DNA of 6,956 nt. It comes from Flavobacteriaceae bacterium. Lineage in GTDB: Bacteria > Bacteroidota > Bacteroidia > Flavobacteriales > Flavobacteriaceae. The notes under the pieces were generated by a model. That model saw only the letters and a list, made by a program, of their open reading frames with translations, had not been told where the DNA came from and did not search any database. The DNA is taken from contig DAOUPU010000135.1 of NCBI GenBank assembly GCA_030625995.1, positions 1-6,956 of the forward strand, written 5' to 3'. Shown here piece after piece: positions 1 through 6,527 of this stretch (position 1 is its first letter; every line of letters begins with the position of its first letter). Position numbers and translations under genes: made by a program.

Positions 1-3000
1 GAATCTTGTCAGATGGCGTTGCAGTAGATGTAGATTTTGCAGCACCAGATGGTGTAAACACTAATGTAGCATCAATTGGATCGCACGAATATGCAGACGG
101 GACACCCATAGATGGCGATCAGTATCCAAACTTTTTTGGAACCTCTTCAGCTGCGCCATCTGCAGCTGCAGGGATGGCCTTGACACTATCTGCCCTACCA
201 TCTTGGTATCCAAAAGAAGATGGAAGTGGAGGTTCGTCTTATACTGCTGCTGAAGTATTGCAATTATTCAAGGACAATGCCCAAGGATTTGGCAATCCTG
301 CACAAGTTGGAGCCGGAATGATTGATATCAATAAAGTGTTTATGAGTTTGGCGGAAGAAACTGCCAGAATAACATCAATTGATATTGTAATAAATGATGA
401 TGGTACTACACCAATAGCAAGCGCAGAACCTATAACAATAAATGTCATTGGTGAGTTTTTTCCAGCACCACCTCCAGAGGGGGAGACTTACGAGACTTAT
501 CCTATGGTTTATTTCGACAATATAGCATTGCCTTATATAGTGAATGAAGATGGATCAGTTACAGCAACAATACCAAGTTTTTCAGGAAATCCAGATTTAC
601 AGATTTATACAGCTCCAAAACCAGGATCAGTAAATAATGGTGGGTTTTCTGAACCATTTAATATTTTACCAGATGGTAAAATAGCCATAACTGTTAATGT
701 AAATGATATAGTCATAAAATATGGACAAGAGTATAAATCAAAAAGGACCTATACGGTAGATGGTATTCCTACAGAAGGATTTCCTGATGATCAAACCTTT
801 GAAGAATATTTCCCTCCGGTAGTGTTTTCATCAGTAGCCGATGATTTTGAATTTCCTGATGTAAATAATTACGATATTACTGCCTCTTTTGGAAGTCAAG
901 TTTTGACTCAGGAGCAACTTGATAAATTTCAAGTAAACTTTACAGAAAAGGGAGGTTTAATTGTTGAAAAGAATTATCTGACCATTAAACCGGCTGATCA
1001 AAATGTTACCTATGGAGATATAATTCATAATACTTTTAATTATCAATTAACCGATTCTATAGGGAATCCGGTTGATACGAATGATCCAAATATTTCAATT
1101 TTTTATGCAGCTTTGGAAACGGCACATCATTCTGATTTTTATTATGACACTTATGACGAAAACAATAGTGAAAGTATTATGCTTTTAATCAATGACTTCA
1201 ATGATAATTCTGAACGTTATTCCGAAATTACAACCCTTCTCGAAAATGGAGGTTGGGTATCTTCTGAGAAGGCCATTCTAAATGGATTAATCAGGCAAAG
1301 AGGGATTATGAATGATATGAGGCAAAGTGCGGTGTTGAATGAATTCAGACAAAAAGCAATTATGAATGACTTTAGACAAAGTGCCCTTATGAATACTTTG
1401 AGAATTGATAGAAATTATTTTACAAATTATATAGACGGGTCTATTGTAAATGATATCAGGCAATCAGCAATAATGAATGATGAGTGGATTGCCAGAACCT
1501 CCAATATTATGAATGATTTGAGACAAAAAGGGATCATGAATGATTTTAGACAAAGCGCAGTTATGAATGATATGAAAGTTGGAGCGATAATGAATATTAT
1601 AGATATAATTGATCTGAACGTCGACGCGATTGTTAATGGTGGAATAAGTAGACAGCTTGGTGTTATGAATGATCTGCGACAAAGTGCCATAATGAATGAA
1701 TTAAGACAAAGTGCCATAATGAATGATATGAGAAATGGTGCGATTATGAATGACAAAATATTTTCTCTATTTGATTATACGGATGTTCCAACAGAGGATA
1801 ATCTTAACAACGAAATTCAAAAGTTCTATTCCTTAAATCTTATAACAGGGATAGACGTTACAACGGATGGTGAAAACCATTATATTTTTCCTGGAGCTTT
1901 TCTGAATTCAATGGCTGCAAATTTATTTATATTATACGATAAAGGAAATGTAACTATTGAAGAAGGTACTCTAAAGGTTAGTACTAGTGATTTTAGTTCC
2001 AATTATGGTGAAGTTCTAACAGATAAAGATCTTCCAACAACATTCGGAGGGACTGCTAATTTTGAGGTAATTGAAGCTATTTTTCCTGATGGAATACCTT
2101 ACTATTTTATGAAAGAAGGGGATGATATAGAATATACATTAGGAGGTGATCATAAAATGGATGTTGGAGTTTATGATATATTTATTAGAGATGAGGCAGA
2201 TAATTATAATATAGATTATGACATCAGTCATGGTCAATGGACAATTAATGAAGCTACTTTAACGGTTAATACAACAACTGTTCCAACTATCAATTATGGT
2301 CAAATGCCTGTTGTTACAGCTGGAATTACTGGTTTTGCTGCAGAAGAAACAGCAGCTACTGTTTTCCCTGATGGAATTCCCTACTATTTTATGAAAGTAG
2401 GAGGAGATGATACAGAATATATAATTGATGGTGTTGTTAAAATGGATGTTGGAGTCTATAACATCTTAATTAGAGATGAGTCGGGTAATTATTTAATTGA
2501 ATATGCTGAAGACCGTGGTGCCTTGACCATTAATGCGGCTGCTTTAACTGTTGAAACAGGAATATTAAATATCGAATATGGCGATAATGTTAGCGCTGGT
2601 TTAGAAACAACCATTGGTGGATTTGTTTATGGTGAAAATGTGACATCTGTTTTTGGCGGTACTATCCCTTACCTTTTTGTAAAAGGAACTAATGAGCCCA
2701 TAGATGTTGATGAAGTTAAAGAGCTGGGTACTTATGTGATCGAAGTTGTACCAGTTGCAACAATAAATTATATGATTGCTTATGCTGATAACCACGGCAC
2801 CTTGACTATTAGGGCAAAAGAACTTCTCCCGGAAACGGAATATCATGAAGCTATCTATGGTACTTTTGATGCATCAAATTTATCGACTGAGTTTGGTTTT
2901 GCTTATGAAGAACCTGTAACTGATGTTTTTCCTGGTGGAGTGCCGTACTCATTTATTAAAGATGGCATCACATACGGAAAAACTGACAGGCTGGAAGTTG

Positions 3001-3932
3001 GTGATTATAATATTGAAATTACGGGAACTGATAATTATGTCATTAATAGTTACGGTACAAACCACAGTTTCGTTAGAATTACAAAAGCAACGCTAAATGT
3101 AAACATCTCACCAAAGGAATTGATCGTTAACCAAGGTGATATTCCAATGTTTACGTCAGTTATGAATGGATTTGTTGAAGGTGAAAGCGAAGCTGTTGTT
3201 TTCCCTTCCAGTATACCTTATTATTTTGTGGATGAATATGGTGAGGATTATTATAATACTAATGTGCCAGGCGTATTTACAGTGCAAATTACAGATTCTG
3301 TTAATTATACTATGGAATATAATGTCACTACCTTGTTGGTAAACCCTTTTAATGATCAAATAAAAAAAGTACGTATCTATTCAGATTGCGTAGCTTATGA
3401 TCCAAATGTTACGGATGGCTTGCCCTATACCGTCGTTTATCGTTATGAAAATGATAATGATAGTTCAGTTTTTGTTGGTGCAGAGAATAATATCTTAACT
3501 GGTCCTTCTGCTACAACTAGTTATGGTGAATTACCTACTATTTTTATGCCTGGTAGTGGTTCCTTTGAAATTCGCTTTGATGGTAATCATTTGGTTTGGA
3601 GTCTAACAACCTATGGAGGAACACATAAAAGCTCTGTTTCATCGGCATCTACCTCTGGATCTGGTGAATGCGAAGCTAAATTGGATGCCTATTATACGAT
3701 TTACCCAAACCCTGTTTCAAGTGTTTTGACGATTAATCAAAATATACCTGAAGTCAGTACGGTTTATGTGATAAACATGTACGGCACAATTTTATCATTA
3801 CCGACTAGTGGAAGTTTTAATGGGACTAATAATATTATTACTATTGACATGTCTGGCGCAGACACGGGCATGTATATAATAAGAATTGTGAGTGTGGATG
3901 AAATAAGAACATTTAACATCCTGAAACAATAA
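1..3932 (+). CDS. Large secreted S8 (subtilisin-like) protease with MBG repeats and T9SS sorting domain, 5'-partial
   Basis: The reading frame is open from the first bases (first full codon at 3), so the true start and the catalytic Asp and His lie upstream; the TTG at 6 is not a convincing start. Residues are counted from that TTG. Residues 1-115 are the end of a subtilase domain: an APDGVNT-type segment, then GTSSAAPSAAAG with the predicted catalytic Ser47. Residues 115-220 resemble an IPT/TIG beta-sandwich. MBG-like domains (LTV...YG start, NY...G.LTI end) begin near 226, 325, 656, 752, 847, 940 and 1030. The one begun at 325 seems to close only near 655, with a repeat-bearing insertion inside it. 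Residues 1113-1227 are beta-rich and unassigned. Residues 1228-1308 form a T9SS type A sorting domain (YPNPVSSVLTI, then DMSGADTGMYIIRI), so export to the cell surface or medium is expected. Its substrate is unknown. It could instead be mainly an adhesin-like structural protein with a processing protease domain. Confidence 0.9.
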   Translation, partial: ILSDGVAVDVDFAAPDGVNTNVASIGSHEYADGTPIDGDQYPNFFGTSSAAPSAAAGMALTLSALPSWYPKEDGSGGSSYTAAEVLQLFKDNAQGFGNPAQVGAGMIDINKVFMSLAEETARITSIDIVINDDGTTPIASAEPITINVIGEFFPAPPPEGETYETYPMVYFDNIALPYIVNEDGSVTATIPSFSGNPDLQIYTAPKPGSVNNGGFSEPFNILPDGKIAITVNVNDIVIKYGQEYKSKRTYTVDGIPTEGFPDDQTFEEYFPPVVFSSVADDFEFPDVNNYDITASFGSQVLTQEQLDKFQVNFTEKGGLIVEKNYLTIKPADQNVTYGDIIHNTFNYQLTDSIGNPVDTNDPNISIFYAALETAHHSDFYYDTYDENNSESIMLLINDFNDNSERYSEITTLLENGGWVSSEKAILNGLIRQRGIMNDMRQSAVLNEFRQKAIMNDFRQSALMNTLRIDRNYFTNYIDGSIVNDIRQSAIMNDEWIARTSNIMNDLRQKGIMNDFRQSAVMNDMKVGAIMNIIDIIDLNVDAIVNGGISRQLGVMNDLRQSAIMNELRQSAIMNDMRNGAIMNDKIFSLFDYTDVPTEDNLNNEIQKFYSLNLITGIDVTTDGENHYIFPGAFLNSMAANLFILYDKGNVTIEEGTLKVSTSDFSSNYGEVLTDKDLPTTFGGTANFEVIEAIFPDGIPYYFMKEGDDIEYTLGGDHKMDVGVYDIFIRDEADNYNIDYDISHGQWTINEATLTVNTTTVPTINYGQMPVVTAGITGFAAEETAATVFPDGIPYYFMKVGGDDTEYIIDGVVKMDVGVYNILIRDESGNYLIEYAEDRGALTINAAALTVETGILNIEYGDNVSAGLETTIGGFVYGENVTSVFGGTIPYLFVKGTNEPIDVDEVKELGTYVIEVVPVATINYMIAYADNHGTLTIRAKELLPETEYHEAIYGTFDASNLSTEFGFAYEEPVTDVFPGGVPYSFIKDGITYGKTDRLEVGDYNIEITGTDNYVINSYGTNHSFVRITKATLNVNISPKELIVNQGDIPMFTSVMNGFVEGESEAVVFPSSIPYYFVDEYGEDYYNTNVPGVFTVQITDSVNYTMEYNVTTLLVNPFNDQIKKVRIYSDCVAYDPNVTDGLPYTVVYRYENDNDSSVFVGAENNILTGPSATTSYGELPTIFMPGSGSFEIRFDGNHLVWSLTTYGGTHKSSVSSASTSGSGECEAKLDAYYTIYPNPVSSVLTINQNIPEVSTVYVINMYGTILSLPTSGSFNGTNNIITIDMSGADTGMYIIRIVSVDEIRTFNILKQ
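1272..1754 (+). repeat. Coding array of about 9-residue I-M-N-D-x-R-Q-S-A repeats
   Basis: Residues 423-583 of the secreted protein contain 16 units starting with hydrophobic-(M/L/V)-N. About ten have the full 9-residue form [ILV]-[MLV]-N-[DE]-[LFMI]-R-Q-[SK]-[AG]; the others are longer, with inserts such as RIDRNYFTNYIDGS or IIDIIDLNVDA. The units fall into clusters, and two clusters open with a similar 11-12-residue unit (AILNGLIRQRG and AIVNGGISRQLG). The Asn at position 3 is kept in every unit, and Arg-Gln in most. The array sits between the first and second halves of an MBG-like domain. I have seen loosely similar RQ-rich repeats near MBG domains in Bacteroidota proteins but know no named family or function. 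Surface binding or a structural spacer are only guesses. Confidence 0.85.
1678..1726 (+). repeat. Perfect 22-base direct repeat at 27-base offset inside the coding array
   Basis: The 22 bases at 1678-1699 (starting gacaaagtgcc) recur exactly at 1705-1726, one 27-base, 9-codon unit later. Other units of the array differ at synonymous and non-synonymous sites, so this pair looks like a recent duplication or gene-conversion product. Because the unit is a whole number of codons, gain or loss would change array length without breaking the frame. Confidence 0.85.
1971..3344 (+). repeat. Five tandem MBG-like domain repeats (about 90-96 codons each)
   Basis: Successive units begin near 1971, 2259, 2544, 2823 and 3093. 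Each opens with a strand such as LTV or LKV followed by a YG or QG turn. It then shows a central VFPDGIPYYFMK-like segment and closes with an NY...G.LTI-like strand. The first two units are clearly the most alike: both contain VFPDGIPYYFMK, KMDVGVY and IRDE, which points to a more recent duplication. MBG domains are Ig-like beta folds common in Bacteroidota surface proteins, where they are usually regarded as stalk or adhesive modules. Confidence 0.75.
3687..3929 (+). other. T9SS C-terminal sorting domain coding segment
   Basis: The last 81 residues of the secreted protein have the hallmarks of a type A sorting domain: YYTIYPNPVSSVLTI, a central NMYG turn, a D-M-S-G-x-x-x-G-M-Y-I-I-R-I strand, and a final F-N-I-L-K-Q. 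Family knowledge says this signal directs passage through the T9SS translocon and is usually removed on export. It is also the strongest taxonomic marker in the window, since T9SS is confined to the Bacteroidota and close relatives. Confidence 0.88.
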
Positions 3933-3942
3933 ATTAATTAGC

Positions 3943-5934
3943 ATGATTATAAAGCCTAAGATATCTTTTGTTTCAATTGTTTTGTTTTTAATGATGTATT
4001 TTTCTGTTTTTTCCCAAAATCAAAAAATTGATAGCCTTAAAAATATTATTCAAACCGGAGCAAAGGATACTTCGATGGTTTCCACACTTAATTCACTCAG
4101 TTCTGCGTTATTGGGAATAGGAGAAGCTTCGGAATCTTTTATATACTCTTCTAATGCTAATGACCTTGCCAACGATTTAGATTATAGTAAAGGTGAAGCT
4201 TACGCCTTAAAATATATGGGGATTGCACAATTTCATCAGGGGAATTTTTTAGAAGTTTTTAAATATTTGACACAATCATTAGAACATTTTGAAACCATAA
4301 AGGACTCCACAGGTATCGCTAGTATTCTTAATAATTTAGGTACAGTATATTATAGCCAGGGCAGCAATATTAAAGCTATAGATTATTATTTAAGGTCTTT
4401 AAGAATTTCTGAGGAATTAAATAACCCCTTACGAATAGCAACTGCTTTAGTCAATGTCGCGGGGGTTTATGCAGACAACCTTAAAGATTATGATAAAACG
4501 ATGAGTTATTATAATCAGGCTATTCCATATTTAGAGATCTTAAATGATACTGGGATTTCAAAATCCGTTCTTTTAGGAACAGGTCAACAATTTTTTAAGA
4601 AAGGAGATTTTGAAAGCGCTTTGAAAAAATTTGAAGAAGCTTTACCAATTACGAAAAATTCTTTTTATTATTCAGAAAATTTAACACTTATAGGTCAAGC
4701 TTATATTAAATTGGGGAATATAGAAAAAGCAATTGAATACCTGGATAGAGCCCATTTAATAGCAATTGAAAATAATCAGCAATTAGAAATTGTAAAAGCC
4801 TTAATTGAAAAAGGAGATCTATATCAAAATACAAATTCTGAAAAAGCTATTAAATTATACCAAGAGGCGGAAGTGACAGCAAAAGACTTGGAATTAAATT
4901 ATGAGCTTGCTGACATTTACTACGGAATTTCTAATGCCTATATAAATCAAGGGGATTTTAAAAATGGATACGATTACCAATCACGATTCTTAATTCAAAA
5001 AGATTCTTTATTCAATTTGGAAACTAATGATAAAATGCGTGGTCTTCAATTTGATTTTGATTTGGAAAAGAAAGAGGATCAAATAAGTTTGCTCGAGAAA
5101 GAATCTGAAATACAACAATTAAATGAAAAAAGACAAAAAATTGTAATTTATGCCTCTATTATTGCTTTGGTGTTAATTGTATTGCTGGCAATAAGCCTTT
5201 ATAGACGTTATAAGTTTGTAAACAAAACCAACCTTATTATTGAAGAAGAAAAGAACCGGTCAGATAATTTATTATTGAACATTCTACCCGAAGAAACGGC
5301 ACAGGAACTTAAAGCAAATGGTAAGGTGCAGGCCAAAAAATTTGAATCTGTAACTGTTTTATTCACAGATTTTAAGGGGTTTACACATTATGCACATGAT
5401 TTATCTCCGGAAGAGTTAGTGAGTAGTGTGGGTTATTATTTTTCAAAGTTTGATGAAATTATGGATAAATATGGTATGGAAAAAATCAAAACAATAGGGG
5501 ATGCCTATATGTGTGCCGGTGGTTTGCCTTTTCCATCAGAGGACCATCCCGTTAAAATGATAGAGGCTGCTTTTGAAATTGCCGAATTTATTGAGAAATC
5601 TAAGAAATTGAGCAATGGCAATATTACTCATTTTGATGTTCGGATAGGTATCAATACCGGGCCGGTAGTAGCCGGAGTAGTAGGTATTAAGAAATTTGCC
5701 TATGATATTTGGGGAGACACCGTAAATGTTGCTTCCCGTATGGAATCTAAATCAGAGCCCGGCAAAATAAATATTTCAGAAGACACTTATAATTTGGTTA
5801 AAGATGATTTTGAATGTGAATATAGAGGCAAAATAGATGTTAAAAATAAAGGAATGATGAAAATGTATTTTGTTAATAGGAAGAAAAAAAAGGAGATAAA
5901 ACATATCAAGAAAAAGGAAAATACGGTAATTTGA
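3943..5934 (+). CDS. Membrane-anchored TPR-domain class III adenylate/guanylate cyclase
   Basis: Predicted to make a cyclic nucleotide, most likely cAMP from ATP, in the cytoplasm in response to a periplasmic signal. Residues 1-25 look like a signal peptide (hydrophobic core, then SVFSQ). Residues about 50-355 are TPR-like helical repeats (LNNLGTVYYSQG, LTLIGQAYIKLGN). A coiled coil covers about 363-399 and a membrane helix 400-420, followed by RR. The signalling-helix motif LLLNILPEETAQEL precedes the catalytic domain (about 465-645). Metal-binding residues are Asp476 (LFTDFKGFT) and Asp520 (KTIGDAYM). Base-selecting residues are Lys516 and Asp588 (YDIWG), the adenylate type. Asn595 and Arg599 (NVASRM) are the transition-state pair. 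With a full set in one chain, it should act as a homodimer. The tail is Lys-rich and is encoded over an A8 run. The ATG at 3943 gives the signal peptide and lies 10 bases after the protease gene, so the two are probably co-transcribed. No clear Shine-Dalgarno sequence is visible, as is usual in Bacteroidota. Confidence 0.93.
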   Translation: MIIKPKISFVSIVLFLMMYFSVFSQNQKIDSLKNIIQTGAKDTSMVSTLNSLSSALLGIGEASESFIYSSNANDLANDLDYSKGEAYALKYMGIAQFHQGNFLEVFKYLTQSLEHFETIKDSTGIASILNNLGTVYYSQGSNIKAIDYYLRSLRISEELNNPLRIATALVNVAGVYADNLKDYDKTMSYYNQAIPYLEILNDTGISKSVLLGTGQQFFKKGDFESALKKFEEALPITKNSFYYSENLTLIGQAYIKLGNIEKAIEYLDRAHLIAIENNQQLEIVKALIEKGDLYQNTNSEKAIKLYQEAEVTAKDLELNYELADIYYGISNAYINQGDFKNGYDYQSRFLIQKDSLFNLETNDKMRGLQFDFDLEKKEDQISLLEKESEIQQLNEKRQKIVIYASIIALVLIVLLAISLYRRYKFVNKTNLIIEEEKNRSDNLLLNILPEETAQELKANGKVQAKKFESVTVLFTDFKGFTHYAHDLSPEELVSSVGYYFSKFDEIMDKYGMEKIKTIGDAYMCAGGLPFPSEDHPVKMIEAAFEIAEFIEKSKKLSNGNITHFDVRIGINTGPVVAGVVGIKKFAYDIWGDTVNVASRMESKSEPGKINISEDTYNLVKDDFECEYRGKIDVKNKGMMKMYFVNRKKKKEIKHIKKKENTVI

Positions 5935-5968
5935 TTTTTTTAGTATATTTAATTCATAATTTTAAAAC

Positions 5969-5985
5969 AATTCTAAAATAGAATT
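5969..5985. promoter_or_regulatory. Short inverted repeat upstream of the PycTM-like gene (possible operator)
   Basis: AATTCTA-AAA-TAGAATT is a perfect 7-base inverted repeat with a 3-base spacer, in the 68-base AT-rich gap (5935-6002) and ending 17 bases before the ATG. The nonamer AATTCTAAA also recurs directly at 5969 and 5982. The position would suit a regulator site or a small mRNA hairpin. The repeat is short and the DNA AT-rich, so chance is a real alternative. Confidence 0.25.
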
Positions 5986-6002
5986 CTAAATACAAAAATC
6001 TA

Positions 6003-6509
6003 ATGAATCAAGACTCAAACAATTATTGGGAACAATTAGAGCGATTAGAAAAACTAATTCGTGCTTCTGAACTTAAGGCGGGTATAATATTTTCATTTCA
6101 TAGTCTTATTATTGGGCTTTTTGTCGATAAATTGGACAAATTCAGACCAGTATTTGAGAGTAACATCGCCTTTGTCGTTTTATCTTTTTTATGGATGATC
6201 TGTGTATTGATATCTATTTACTACACTTTTAAATGCTTTAAACCTCAGATGGAATTGAAGTATGATAAAAATGTCTTTTTTTTTAAAGACGCTGTCTATT
6301 CTTTTGGAAGCATAAAAGAATACGCGAAAAAATTAATGGAAGTATGTGGAAATGAAAATGAGATTTGTGAACAGTTAAGTGAACAAATACATGTAGAGAG
6401 CAAAATAATTGATCAAAAGTTCCTTTGCGTCCATAAGTCAATTAAGTTTTTCGGTCTAAGTATTATTTTTGTTTTATTATCACTAGGATTTTGGATAATA
6501 ACCTTGTGA
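6003..6509 (+). CDS. Small three-helix membrane protein resembling the Pycsar effector PycTM
   Basis: PycTM-type proteins are membrane effectors thought to damage or permeabilise the inner membrane when a cyclic nucleotide is made during phage infection. The family is assigned here by eye. Its features are an N-terminal amphipathic helix ending in RASELKAG (residues 20-27), helix 1 at about 26-42, helix 2 at about 55-76, and a short loop with KP and a VFFFKD segment (91-96). A helical region with YAKKL and LSEQIHVESKIIDQKF (107-140) follows, then a last membrane helix at 147-168 that ends the protein. The spacing and the FF-K-D, EQI-x-x-x-S-K-I and K-F positions match my memory of the family (DUF5706/PycTM), and 168 residues is its usual size. 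It follows the cyclase by 68 bases on the same strand and precedes an HD-domain gene, which supports a cyclic-nucleotide role. The ATG at 6003 is the first start that keeps the amphipathic helix. Phe92-Phe94 are encoded by a T9 run (6276-6284). A general membrane protein of other function is the main alternative. Confidence 0.75.
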   Translation: MNQDSNNYWEQLERLEKLIRASELKAGIIFSFHSLIIGLFVDKLDKFRPVFESNIAFVVLSFLWMICVLISIYYTFKCFKPQMELKYDKNVFFFKDAVYSFGSIKEYAKKLMEVCGNENEICEQLSEQIHVESKIIDQKFLCVHKSIKFFGLSIIFVLLSLGFWIITL

Positions 6510-6527
6510 CATTTTAATTTTTGGAGT

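Noticed and set aside
6..8. TTG at position 6 as the true start of the protease gene
   Set aside because: The frame is open to the window edge, and the domain begins in the middle of a subtilase without its Asp and His motifs.
1272..1754. CRISPR array or non-coding tandem repeat
   Set aside because: The period is 27 bases, in frame, with substitutions consistent with coding and no alternation of identical repeats and unique spacers.
1427..1756. Minus-strand open frame of 109 codons opposite the repeat array
   Set aside because: Its repetitive protein simply mirrors the sense-strand repeats; it has no family features and lies wholly inside the secreted protein gene.
2601..2846. Minus-strand open frame of 81 codons, and similar ones at 239-448 and 3156-3359
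   Set aside because: They are antisense to a clearly coding frame, with no recognisable domain.
5914..5945. T-rich stretch after the cyclase stop as a terminator
   Set aside because: A run of seven T residues follows the stop, but I find no stable GC-containing hairpin before it.
5930..5964. Bacteroidota-type promoter (TTTG ... TAnnTTTG) before the PycTM-like gene
   Set aside because: TTTG at 5930 and TAATTTTA at 5957 are only a partial match with a 23-base spacer, longer than usual; in such AT-rich DNA this is expected by chance.
6003..6509. Holin or generic phage membrane protein
   Set aside because: There are no other phage genes nearby, and the loop and helix motifs fit the PycTM pattern better.
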